Source of the DNA: Branchiostoma floridae
Lineage: Eukaryota > Chordata > Leptocardii > Amphioxiformes > Branchiostomatidae
Direction of reading: 5' to 3'
DNA length: 64,000 nucleotides
Assembly: GCF_000003815.2 (NCBI RefSeq)
Contig: NC_049982.1
Coordinates: forward strand, 830,604 to 894,603
Both the position numbers and the translations under genes were made by a program. Below the pieces are notes generated by a model that saw only the letters and a list, made by a program, of their open reading frames with translations, had not been told where the DNA came from and made no database searches. Below, piece by piece: positions 27,912-38,831 of the stretch. Each line of letters opens with the position of its first letter. The stretch's first letter is position 1.

Positions 27912-29813
27912 CTTCCGGGAGCGGAATTTAGTAAAAAAAATTAGCATTAGACATTTTTGTCATAATGATGGTGCATGTACCTTCATTTAGGGGAAGTTAT
28001 GTTTGGCACGTGACCCTTCTCAAGTAGGATTGCCATATCACTCTAATGCTATGGTCCTATTTTTTTTTTATTCAAGAACACATGACAAAGTCAATGTGGT
28101 GCTGCGCTCAAGTTATAAAATCTTATTTGAACAGTGCACAGTACACATAACGAAATACGATATACAAATAATGAACTCAGTTAATCAACTTAACAGGGCG
28201 CCAAAGTCCCACTATACCCAAGACATAAAACACGCTCCAATTTGGAAAAGGGGCCCCTCCGGGTAGTTTACGGGCTGTTCTGCACTTTCAGGCGTGACCT
28301 CTACGTGGGACACCCAGCGGTTACCGGCCGATATCGGGCCACATAAGCCCAGAAATTGCCGACCCAAAGGGCCAGCATATATGTCTGTTTGTCGTAAACT
28401 CGCCAAAACGCGTTGATTTTGTAGTAAATGGCACATGCGTCTTGCTTTGCCGCGAATTCGAAATCTGGCAATATGACCATGATATGACTACTCTCCAAGC
28501 AGAGGTTAGGCTCCGACTGTTTTTTAAAACGTTTTTTAGTCGTTTTTATGGGACTTTCTATTTATACTGTTTTCTTGATGTCTCGCGGCCGAAAAGAGAA
28601 CAGTAAAAGATAGAATGCCCGATAAAAACGTCAAAACAGCCGGAGCCTAACCTCTGCTTGTATAGTATGATACGACGAACACACCATCGAAATGCGTCAG
28701 CTTCAAAGGAGGGCATTATTGTGGATAAGTATACAATGGGCGAGAGGATGTTACGTTTGCACAGTTGTACGACAGTCTAGATCTGTCGACGGCCAGCGAG
28801 TATTGTCCAGACAACTTCGAATTCAAAGAGTTAGACGTTCTATCCAGAACGATGAGAGAAATGGGAGAGGAGTTGAGGTCAGTTCGATTATGTTGAGACT
28901 GCCCTTTACCTTATTCTTATCACAGTCATATATCATTCACAGTCCTTGGAACCATATACCTTCTAATAGTGTACTTCTTTGATCGTTCCTGTCAATATAT
29001 TAGATATCGGTTACTTCAGCTGAGTCTGATAAGATGAACAATACAACCTACATGTGCCTCCTGCAAATAAAGACTTGTTGTTTCTTTTGATACACTGTGT
29101 TCTGTGGTTTATTTATTCATTCGTTTGGTTGAAATACCAGTCAGCCAAGGCCGCCCAACTAGCCGATGCTATTACAAAGGGCTGGCCTTGCTGTTCTGTG
29201 GTTCAATGCATAATGCCAGCTTTGTTGTCCTGCGGTTTAGCAGCTTTTTTTTTCTTTGCTGGATTTTTATTTTTTTCGCCCTCGCGCATTAGTTTTGGGG
29301 TCTCCAGAGGATGTCATCCATAAAATTAAGTCGGTGTGGCCTTATATATGAAAATGTTGGACAATCCATCTCCTACTCTCCTACTACATGCGGAAAAGAA
29401 GTCAAACCCATCAAATAGCTTAAGTAGAAATAGATTTAGATTAGTCGTTATTCCCTTTTTATCGTTTTCCTTCTTTGTTAAGTATGATTATGTATACCAC
29501 TACTGCTTTACTTTGTATGCAATTAGCCCTCGGGCATGAATTTGCAATAAAGATTATAATTGATAGATTGATTACGACTTAGATGATGTAATCTACATCT
29601 CTGTTGAATTCTGTCTGATCCTTTTCATTATTTCTTATAAAGTGTACAAAAGCCTTTAACGTGGCTTTTATGTCTAAAACCCCTTAAAGCACTATGCACA
29701 GTTTGCTGCCCTACCCGACTGTACGGTTTCGGGGCCTCGATGTCGCCCAGAACGGTGTAGGCGACCAGCAGGGCCAGGAAGAGCAGGCAGTACACTGTCT
29801 TCTTTTTCATCAT
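27795..29813 (-). CDS. Defensin gene D: beta-defensin-like peptide without hydrophobic domain
   Basis: Coding exons 29813-29715 and 27911-27795 join in phase 0 to 71 residues. Exon 1 gives a signal peptide (YCLLFLALLVAYTVLG) and a ten-residue stub. Exon 2 begins directly at the first Cys and has six cysteines spaced C-x6-C-x3-C-x9-C-x6-CC, ending CCLRPPKVRP. This is the spacing range of vertebrate beta-defensins, secreted membrane-active antimicrobial peptides. A stop codon is followed by TGATAAG|GTACTAG, the donor to a noncoding exon at 27448. The weak point is the exon 2 acceptor (cgctcccggaag); gene C uses a site about 15 nt further upstream. The gene is tandemly related to C. Confidence 0.72.
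28498..28660. mobile_element. Short foldback MITE (AGAGGTTAGGCTCCGACTGTTTT)
   Basis: Gcagaggttaggctccgact and the inverted gccggagcctaacctctgc enclose about 165 bp. Arm fragments also occur at about 640-690 and 47110-47135. It lies in the D intron. Confidence 0.75.
29270..29341. mobile_element. Right end of a Harbinger-like MITE
   Basis: Gaggatgtcatccataaaat followed by taagtcggtgtggcc is related to the right terminus of the element at 2074-2585; the left end was not found. Confidence 0.55.
29345..29575 (+). mobile_element. LINE-like 3' end
   Basis: Caattagccctcgggcatga followed by atttgcaataaagatt matches, in reverse, 31085-31320. No ORF2 remains. Confidence 0.6.
29715..29813 (-). CDS. Defensin D exon 1 (signal peptide)
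   Basis: Preceded by tatttttcag|gacga and then two consecutive ATG codons; 33 codons to the donor AGTCGG|GTAGGG. The longer frame that reads on to 29628 is intron read-through. Confidence 0.75.
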
Positions 29814-30477
29814 TCGTCCTGAAAAATAACTGACAAAAGATTGTGTGACGCCGAAGGGTGGTTAGTCATACCTGCCATTCGCAAAGTCAGATCAGGTTCA
29901 GTCAAATATAAACACAGAATCAGTGGCCGTATCACACCAGCACATGCTTTTTTAACGTGTTTGTTCAAAACAAGGCCTTTTGACCACTTATATGCAATGA
30001 AGACGTTGGTTTTGAAGGATGAAAGATTGTATACAGGAGGGAAACACTTGTTAGATAGAGTTCCATAGTGTGGCAGTCTGGAGAAAGAAACTGTTGCTGT
30101 AGAAATACGTGTAGACCTTAACTGATCAGTATAACGATGAGTGTTAGAGAAAAAAACCTAGTGTTACGCTGAAAGGCACTCAGTGGAGGGACAAGTAGTG
30201 TGAGATAAACGGAGCAATTGGCCTTTATTTACCGGTAGGAAAGGCGCAGGGAGACTTATGATATGAATAACATAATCCAAGAGCTTTCTACGTAGCGAGG
30301 CAAACCATAGTTAACAGAGACTTGGAAGATATAGAGCTTCTACAGTAGATTTACAATGTGTACAGTGAATATATCCCCACCTGTGAGACAGTATGGCCGA
30401 CAATGTTGGAGACCTCAGCGCTGATCAGCCACGGAGCGACTTCTGCATGAAATGGAATAACCTCTCTTTTTACTTAC

Positions 30478-30563
30478 TGTGTCATGGGAGAAGCCACGCA
30501 CAAACACAACAGCTTGCTTTTGACTGAAGAAGAAAGTGTCGCGTTACAGGTATACCTTCGGCG
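30478..30563 (-). promoter_or_regulatory. Defensin D 5' noncoding exon and promoter region
   Basis: The donor CCATGACACA|GTAAGT ends at 30478 and is conserved at the C locus. A TATA-like CATAAAAG lies at 30590-30597 on the minus strand, which would place the transcription start near 30563. Upstream sequence conserved with C (gatgaaggttatac, agcagcatttt) may hold regulatory sites. Confidence 0.55.
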
Positions 30564-31084
30564 GTGTAAGTCCCTATTTCTTTTATGTTATGGAAGGATC
30601 ATCATCTGATGAAGGTTATACACTCTTAAAGCAGCATTTTCGTGATGATTTAACCAAGGGGAGATGACTGTCATCATTGGGTAAGGTGTATTTGTAACCA
30701 CACCTACACTTGCCTTTTCTTGACACCGCGGTAGGTACAAAAACATCTGTCTTAAAGTGCGTATTCTATTTGGCGAACTACGACGTACTTGAATAGCTGT
30801 GCTCCACTATTGTACTGTACTATTGTAACGTTAGAATGTTATTGTAACGTTTTTGCCGGGCCGTATCGACCAGGCCCTGTCGGTTGAGGTCGTCAAGGCC
30901 ACACAAACATAAGGCACAGAACTACATTCATTAAGAAACCGCCACCCTGCCAGAAACCGCGACATCCCAGTTGGGTCTTTTTGAAGTGATAAGAAGAAGA
31001 AAACGTTATATCATGATAGTTATGTGTACATTTTAAGGGGCCTTTCTATCCGCTTCCATATCGTCAGGAGCAGGTTTAGGTCTG

Positions 31085-31320
31085 GCTACAAATAATCTTT
31101 ATTGCAAATTCATGCCCGAGGGCTAATTGCATACAGAGTAAAGTAGTAGTGGTATACATAAACATACTTAACAAAGAAGGGAAATGATAATCATAGATAA
31201 ATCAAAAGGGAACAACGTCTAAACTTAATCAATTTCTACTTAAGCTATTTGATGGGTTTGACTTCTTTTCCGTATCGCGTATGCAGTGGAAGATGAATTG
31301 TACAACATTTTCATATGTAA
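31085..31320 (-). mobile_element. LINE-like 3' end, inverted relative to 29345-29575
   Basis: Caaataatctttattgcaaa followed by ttcatgcccgagggctaat is the complement of the fragment at 29500-29560. The pair encloses the D promoter. Confidence 0.6.
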
Positions 31321-31679
31321 AGGGGTTGGACGACTTAAGCAAGAAGATGGTTTTTTGTTGGTCGGTATAAACCTTTGTCATGCGTGGTCATGCATATGGA
31401 CATAACCAAGGACTTTTGAAGAGGTTGGAACGTGGAATGTGGTAGTTTACTCAAATGAGCATAATTTTCCAATTACGACATAAATGTCAAATTAATTCAA
31501 ATTTTGCCACTATACGCTTTCGCTGAGAAATCGCCGTCTGGGCCTAACGTAAAAACTGACTTGTTTAATGCCTTGGGGTGGTTTTGCAGACAAACAAATG
31601 AGGGGAGAGAAGCACATCGCTGCCAGCTACGTGAAGGGTCGACACAAAGACGACACGCACAAAAGCTTTTTCATCAACT

Positions 31680-32250
31680 GCTACTAGACAGATCTTTATT
31701 ACGATTTCTTGTCAGAAATCTACAAATTTAGTGGGTCTTCTACAAACTCTTCAGAAGCTTTAGCCTACCTTTCAACAGAACACTCCGGAATGGCATATCA
31801 GTCATATTGCACTCGGCATCTTGTGACTGCGCCTCGCAGGTAGTTGTAAAATTGCCTGGCGCCGACTCGTGAATCCTTCCTCGTTCGTATGTTAACAGCG
31901 TCTCAGAAAGGAATGCATTTCTTACCATTATTTCGCTTGTAGACGCCGAGTTTAAGTCTAGATTCATTCCCCTTTGTCATCTCTTGCTTATATATAGACG
32001 GAAGAAGCTCGGCAGCTGTGTAAGGTTTGCATGCCAGACTTGGCTCTACCAGACTAGGCTCCCGCTAGAAGCCGAGTGCGATAAAACTGACATGCCGTCA
32101 GAAATACGCCTATCAGAAGCTCGCATAAAGCCTGAGAAGCTACAGGATGTTTACAATCAGCGGTTGTGTGTCATGATGGGCACAGCGCAGAAGGCCCATA
32201 GACTACCAGGATGCAGAGGTTCATCCGCTGACGTGCAGTGGCACCGCTGA
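31680..32250 (-). other. Defensin C noncoding 3' exon
   Basis: Acceptor tttgtccttcag at 32251; AATAAA at 31700-31695 (minus) within cgtaataaagatc. It is homologous to exons at 42543 (A), 36082 (B) and 27448 (D). Confidence 0.6.
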
Positions 32251-32833
32251 CTGAAGGACAAAGAGGCAACAAAGGCGTCAAGAAGGCTGTACAAAAGTTT
32301 GTTGAAAAATTATCAATCGAATGCTTTTTACCACCACCCTGGGGTGTTTTACAGTTTGTTCCCTTGGAAGAGTAGTCACCTTACAGAATGTGCTCGTTGC
32401 TGTATTAGAAATTCACAAAATGTGAAATGTGAATGCGTTCCAGAGGACTTGATTTCCATGTAGGGTGATCAATTAAGTGTTCGCGGGTTTTGAGTTCGCG
32501 ATAGCGCTATATAGTCAAATATAATCTACAGTTATAAATTCACATGTGACTTTACGGACAGCCAATCGGAAACACCCCAAAAATCAATTAATGACGTCAT
32601 AATTACGTCATATTACGTCATAATGATATCAACATTTTAGAAATTATAAAACTTTACGAGCACATTACCTCCTGCAAATTTGGTAATCTTACAGTACGCC
32701 GTTTTGAAATTACGAAGGGGTCCCAAATGAGCCTGAAGTTCAGGCGGTGGTCTTGAGTTCGCGTTGAAGATGACACCATGAAAGCAGCAAACATAATACC
32801 ATCGCGAATATTTCTACATCTATCTATAGTAGT

Positions 32834-32980
32834 ACCTGTTCAACGGCGGACTTTAAGTTGGCAGCAAAATGTGTTTACGTTCTTCCCACATCTTTTCAAC
32901 AACTGCGTATGGCCACCATAGGCGTCGCAATTTCGGATGTGTAGACAAATGGCTCCCTCTGGACACCCCAGAGATCGGGG
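32834..32980 (-). pseudogene. Defensin C exon 2, frame interrupted
   Basis: The acceptor is strong (attttttattgaattctttag). The in-frame peptide includes GCPEGAICLHIRNCDAYGG and ends KRCGKRT. The last two cysteine codons (TGCTGC) are shifted by two positions relative to this frame. Confidence 0.62.
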
Positions 32981-33535
32981 CTAAAGAATTCAATAAAAAA
33001 TAACATTAGACATTTTGTTATGGATGGTTCATGTACTTTTATTTAGGGGATGTTACGTTTCGTACGTTACCCTTCTGAAGTAGGATTGTCATATAATTCT
33101 AACGCTACGGTCCCATTTGGAAAGGGGGTCCTCAGGGTAGATTACTGGCTGCTTCTTCTGCATTTTCGGGCATGACGTAAGACACCCTTCGGCTGCCGGC
33201 TAATTTTGGGGCACGGCTGGGCCCCTGGATATTTTACACTCGAGTTAAGGCTACCTTTCTGCTCTATTCTGTGTTTTGAACCATGTATATGTAATGATGT
33301 ATATTCATAGATTGATTACGACTTAGATGATGTAAATCTACATCTCTGTTAAATTCCGTCTGATCCTTTCAACCTCAATACCTCAATGAAATACTCATTG
33401 CCTCAATGAAATGAAAACAGGTCTGCAGGCCGATTTGAGCTTTCATGTACAAAAAAAAATTCAAATAATTACAAAATAAACAAGTGACCGTAGGTATGGT
33501 TTATGTTGGTTGTGATGTTTTCTGTGGTGTATGAC

Positions 33536-33745
33536 CTGTGGTTTCAGAGCCAGGCCGGGGCCACATCCCTTACTGTGGCTTAGGTCCCCAGTGCACCGGG
33601 ACAAACCTGTGGCTTCGGAGCCCGGTCAGGGCCACATCCCTTACCATGGCTTAGGTCCCCAGTCCACCGGGACAAAACTGTGGCTTCGGAGCCCGGCCGG
33701 GGCCACATCCCTTACTATGGCTTAGGTCCCCAGTGCACCGGTGCC
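33536..33745. repeat. Tandem repeat, 3 units of ~69 bp
   Basis: Units with ctgtggcttcggagcccgg, gccacatcccttac and ggcttaggtccccagtgcac. It lies in the C intron and is followed to 33985 by a dispersed repeat also seen at 18260-18480. Confidence 0.85.
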
Positions 33746-34077
33746 CGTCAGGGTCCCGATGGACTGCCGGATACCGGGGGGGTACCCTTCGGTGTTCCCC
33801 ACTGGTAGGTCACTGTGTCTATTTCTGGCCGGGTCCCTGGTTCATTTTAAGTCCGACTCCATAAATACCCTCTCTTGAAATATAAAGATGTCAGATGGGG
33901 CCATATAGGGGTCACGTCCTAAAAGTACAAAAAAACAGCCCGTGTGAACTGCCCGGCAGGGCCTCATTTCCCAACTGGGACCTAAGCCTATATGGGCACC
34001 AGTGCAAATTAGATTATTTCTCATATTAAAAGTGTACAAAAGCTTTAAACAAGCACTATGCACAGTTTGCTGCCTAC

Positions 34078-34176
34078 CCCATTGTACTGATTCGGTGGGG
34101 CTTCGATGTCGCCCAGAACGGTGTAGGCGACCAGCAAGGCCAGGAAGAGCAGGCAGTACCCCGTCTTCTTTTCCAT
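34078..34176 (-). CDS. Defensin C exon 1 (signal peptide)
   Basis: ATG is preceded by tatttttcag|aacaaacg; 33 codons to donor AATGGG|GTAGGC. Its signal peptide closely matches those of A, B and D. The full reading frame is only 43 codons, so it is easy to overlook. Confidence 0.75.
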
Positions 34177-35059
34177 CGTTTGTTCTGAAAAATAACTGAC
34201 AAAAGATTGTGTGACGTTGAAGGGCGGTTGGTTATACCTGCCATTCCTATATAGGCGTATAGGACTTATAAGGACTCAAAACGATGTAACTTTATCTCTG
34301 TTATATACTTTGTCTGACAGTTGCCTCTTCCCTCATGACCTCAATGAAAAGCGGCCTGCAGGCCGATTTGAGCTTTCATGAATAAATAAAGGTTCAAACA
34401 AACAAAGAAAATAAACGGTCAGTCAGATCAGGTTCAGTCAGATATTAACACAGAATTAGTGGCCGTATCACACCAGCACGTGCTTTTTTAAAGGGTTTGT
34501 TCAAAGCAAGGCCTTTGACCAATTATGGATAATGAACTAACTGGGAGATAGAGGTGAACGTTGGTTTTGAAGGCTGAAAGATTTATACAGGAGGGAAACA
34601 CATGTTAGAGAGAGTTCCACAGTTTGGCAGTCCGGGGAAAGAAACTGTTGCTGTAGAAGGACTTTCAGGCTGGTAATTGAACAGTATAACGACGTGTGTT
34701 AGAGAAAAACCTAGAATTATGCTGAAAGGCACTCAATGGAGGGAGGGACAAGTAGTGTGAGATAAACGGAGCAATTGCCATTGATGTATCGATAAGAAAT
34801 GCACTGGGGAGGCTTTATAATATGAATAACATAATCCAAGAGCTTTCTACGTAGCGAGGCAAACCGTAATTAACGTAACAGAGACTGGAGACAGATTCTT
34901 GGAAGATATAGAGCTTGTACAGTAGATTTAGGATGATATGTCTACAGTGAATATATCCCCACCTGTGAGACAAAATAGCCGACAATGTTTGAGACCTCAG
35001 CGCTGATCAGCCACGGAGCGACTTCTGCATGAAATGGAATAACCTCTCTTTTTACTTAC

Positions 35060-35157
35060 TGTGACATGGGAGAAGCCACGCACAAACACAACAGCTTGTT
35101 AACATGTTTTTGACTGAAGAAGAAAGTGTCGCGTTACCTTCGGTGGTGGAAATTCCT
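35060..35157 (-). promoter_or_regulatory. Defensin C 5' noncoding exon and promoter
   Basis: Donor CCATGTCACA|GTAAGT ends at 35060. TATA-like CATAAAAG lies at 35183-35190 (minus). A perfect kappaB-like GGAAATTCC at 35148-35156 overlaps the inferred start region; in D this site is not conserved. The block aligns with 30478-30600. Confidence 0.5.
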
Positions 35158-35734
35158 ATTTTTTTAGTATTTGGGTATTCAACTTTTATGTGATGGAAGG
35201 ACCATCATCTGATGAAGGTTATACCCTCTTAAAGCAGCATTTTTGTAATGATTTAACCAAGGAGAGATGCCTGTTATTGTTGGGTCTACGACAGGTGTAT
35301 TTTTTACACTTGCCTGTTCTTGACACCGCGGAGGCACAAAAGCGGCCGCTCACGAAAACAACAACTATTCAATTGGGCGAACTGCGACGTACTTGAATGA
35401 CTGTGCTCCACTATTGTACCATTGTAACGTTAGAATGTTATTGTAACGATATTGCCGGGCCGTATCGCCCAGGCCCCGTCAGTTGAGGCCATCAGGGCCA
35501 ACTTGCCCCCCCCCCCCCATAAACTTCGGTCTTCCTTTCTACTTCCATAGTGTCAATTCTAGGTGTGGCTACAAATAAACCTATGTCACGACGACACTTC
35601 GACAAGGACTTTTAAGAGGGTGGTAGTTTACCCATGATAGTAAGGATTGAATATCATCGCTACCAGCCACGTGAAAGGGTGACACAAAGACGACACCGAA
35701 GATTCTTCATTAACTGCTACTTGATAGAGTAGTC

Positions 35735-36082
35735 AGAACTTTATTATAGCTTCTGGTCATAAATCTACAACTTTAATGGGTTTTCTACCCATCTAGTGAG
35801 AATGTTAAGCGTCCTTTTTGATAGCACACTCAACCACTTAGGCTTTATGAGGATTTACTATAGACTTTTATCTGATGGTATATCAGTTGTCTTGCATTCG
35901 GTTTCTTGTAGTAATCTCCTTAAAGAAACCAAGTGCAAAAGACCAGATATGCCGTCGGAAAAATCAGAAGTCCAAGGCTGCAAGCTGTCTAGAATCAGTG
36001 GCGGTGGTGTCATCATGGGCACAGCGCAGAAGGCCCGTGGAAGACAGAGGTTCATCTGCAAACGTGCAGCGGCATCAGGTCA
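35735..36082 (-). other. Defensin B noncoding 3' exon with hairpin
   Basis: Acceptor tttctgccag at 36083; AATAAA at 35745-35740 (minus). A long imperfect hairpin (arms 35874-35907 and 35932-35955) lies inside. The open frame of 67 codons at 36061-35858 has no counterpart in the homologous exons and is not believed. Confidence 0.55.
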
Positions 36083-36462
36083 CTGGCAGAAAACAAGAAA
36101 ATATGACACGTCACAAGGACAAAACAAAATATTTCATCGATTTTCTAGAGACGGAATATTCTAGAGCTGGCTAGATAAGGCAAAGCAGTCCTCTGTAACA
36201 CCCCCATTCCGCTAGGACAGCGACCGAGCGATTTGACGTTGAGCGCTCAACGAATTTCATATATTAAAAAAAATCGAATCTTTTTACGCTTTGAGCGTTT
36301 TGTTGTCTTTTTGGTAATACTTTTATATTTTGCAAAATATTCCATCTATGAAGCTACACAAATCAAATTTAGGTCGCAGCGAGATCGCAGCGCGGTCACA
36401 TTCCAGTGGAATGGTGGGGGGGGGTAACTAAGGTGAAACATGTTTATTTCGTCTAGATATTG

Positions 36463-36736
36463 GGCTGGGTTCACACATGCGTATATACTTAAGTGCGCAT
36501 AATGTCTACATGGAATTCTTAGCCTTTACTAGGCTCCACAGGTCGCTAGAAAAATAGTAGAAATTGGACACATAACATGCCAGAGGAGTTAGCTGGGCGA
36601 GGAGCATGATTTGCGACCAGCTAACTCCTATAGGATATTATCTGTCCATACTTGTCCAATTTCTACTATTTTTCCAGCCGATAGAAGCTAAGAACTCCAC
36701 AAGGACTTGGATGTATACGCAAGTGTGAAGCCACCT
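36463..36736. mobile_element. Foldback MITE
   Basis: Gggttcacacatgcgtatat at the left and tgtatacgcaagtgtgaagc at the right, with long internal arms ggaattcttagc.../gctaagaactcc and aaatagtagaaattgg/ccaatttctactattt. Confidence 0.75.
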
Positions 36737-36739
36737 TTA

Positions 36740-38600
36740 GTAGTGCAATGCGGCTTGTGTTTCCAACCAGACACCCCACGACGCACCTACTAATTTCGAT
36801 CTATGACGAAGTGTTGGAATTTTCACGTGCAGAGGTTTAACGCCTGAGACTGAAGCCTCATACACGCGACGACCGACGTAACGTCACCATCCGAAATCAC
36901 GAATGCAACGCCGCGTGACATTACCACGGCCGAGCGTCTAAAAGGTCACTGTTTTATTTGCTTTTCTATGTTTCTCTTATTAGGTGGCACAGCTATGATA
37001 GCATTTGGCTGAAGCAAAGTAGCCTCCTTCGTAGACTTCTGGTGGGACAAAACATTATTTTCATGTAAAAAAATAACGCACAAAATCGGGCATTTTGGCA
37101 TTGAAAGAAACACATGAAGAAGATTTTTGCGGCAAACACGGCGGATACTGTCAGAAAGAGGAAAACCTGGAGAGTAATCCAGTCAATTATAAAGAAAATT
37201 CTAGAACTACAGTTTTTTTAATCATTTACGGCGCGCGGCATTGCAATTTGGCTTAACACAGCGCTTCAGAGGTCAATCTAGGTCACGGGCCTGTCTACAT
37301 TCAGGCGTAGGAATATCCCGGAAGTAAGGCGCGGACCAAAACACAATTTGCGCCAAAACACACACTATTTCCTACGCTATTCTGCCATGTTAGCGTTTAA
37401 TGTCATTTCGCAGTAAATAATGAAAAATGCCAACTCAAACACAGACCCTCGGAAGCCTTTCGTCACTTTTTTGTCGTGCACTACCACGGACCCCGGTGGC
37501 GGAAGAACTGGGGTGTGCACCGTTAATATATGCAAATCATGATTAATATTGTCCATAGCTTTAAAAAGTTATACTCTATAATCGTGCCAAGTTTGAGTTG
37601 TCTGCGACTTTTCTTTCTTGAGTAACAGGTGGTTGAAAGTTGCGGTGTCGGAAGGCTGTTTTTGCGCCTCCGGGCCAGTATACAATTCAATGTATAATAG
37701 CAATCACGTCACAATGAGCTCGTTCTATGGAAGAGGTTTTAGGCCATTAATACGGGAGGAGGGGGGGGGGGCAAATCCACCAATTATATGACAGTGTAGA
37801 ATCATATCAAAACCTGCGAAATTTGGCTTTTTTTAACTCGGATTAGTTCGGGGCTATACACTTTCATGGGAAAAATGCAATTTGTTGGCTATTATCGCTA
37901 ATACCTTTTTTCAGGATGGGTGCTTTTAATATATCAAATTATGATTATTTTTGTCCATAGCTTTACAAAGTTATACTCTATAATCATGCCAAGTTTGAGT
38001 TGTCTGCGACTTTTCTGTTATGTGTTTCTCGAGTAACAGGTGGTTGAAAGCTCACAATTTGCTGGTTTATGGTTTTTGTATAAGGTTCCGGTTCGGCCAA
38101 ATAGTCCCTAAGAATAAGACTCAAATCAGAGGTTGTCTTTATAGTTTTGGCTCTAGATTTTCCGGCTATCGCTTTAGCAATGTATAATCTTTTATACTTC
38201 TCCAAATGCTTGTTGTTCGTAGCGTTTTATGGTGTCGGAGATTTGATCGTGCGGCGAACACTTCCTGGTATTAGTGCGCGCGATAGCGGTAAATCGTTTC
38301 GTCGCCTGATTACCCAGATCGTGCGTTCTATGTGCGTTTGGGGCGTTTAAGCACCATCTGGTGGAAAACGTATCGGATAACTTTTCTTCCTTTTTACACT
38401 ATACTGAAGAAGTCTTGACCTTTATTGCCATATTAGTCATTATCCCAGGAAAATTCATTTTTACCGTGTAGCGGCCTGTAAAGAATGGCTCCAAATTAAC
38501 AATTTTTGGGTCAAAAGCTTATATTTTTGATGGTTTTTACCAAAAATAACATTTCTATAGAAAATGTCAAATGAGTCTGACGGTCAGCGACAAGGCACCC
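36740..38600. other. Intergenic stretch left of defensin B
   Basis: No gene seen. A block (ttgtccatagcttta..., tcgtgccaagtttgagttgt, gagtaacaggtggttgaaag) is duplicated at about 37547-37645 and 37948-38055. Confidence 0.45.
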
Positions 38601-38604
38601 TTTT

Positions 38605-38831
38605 CTATCGGAAACATTGAATTGTCCGAAAAACGAAGTTTTGAGAAGCGCTAGTGCTTTTCTCAGAGACAGTCAAATTGGCCCCGAATCGTAAAAAAAA
38701 ACTCCGAACCGTTTTCATAATGCAGCAGATGCAGTGGTCGCCACAGTCTTCCGAGTCGAATTCGTCCTCGAAGAAGAAGCACATGGAACGGCAATTACCC
38801 ACTTTATTCGGTACATTACAGCGACCGATGC
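38605..38831 (-). CDS. Defensin B exon 2 (cysteine domain)
   Basis: Acceptor ttgactacctcaccag is homologous to the A acceptor ttgactactccaccag. The peptide has GRCNVPNKVGNCRSMC and EDCGDHCICCIMKT. Confidence 0.78.

Larger units (their letters stand above)
32838..34176 (-). pseudogene. Defensin gene C: beta-defensin-like, probably frameshifted
   Basis: Exon 1 (34176-34078) gives MEKKTGYCLLFLALLVAYTV and a stub like gene D. Exon 2 (from 32980, acceptor gaattctttag, phase 0) has cysteines spaced C-x5-C-x5-C-x12-C and then stops at TAA 32875-32873. The CC pair expected next is present downstream in another frame, followed by TGA at 32840-32838 and a donor ACAG|GTACTAC in the same place as in D. 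A small indel has therefore probably broken the frame. It could also encode a genuine four-cysteine 68-residue peptide, or reflect an assembly error. Confidence 0.62.

Noticed and set aside
35858-36061. 67-codon minus frame in the B 3' exon
   Set aside because: It overlaps a hairpin and the poly(A)-proximal region, with no matching frame in paralogues.
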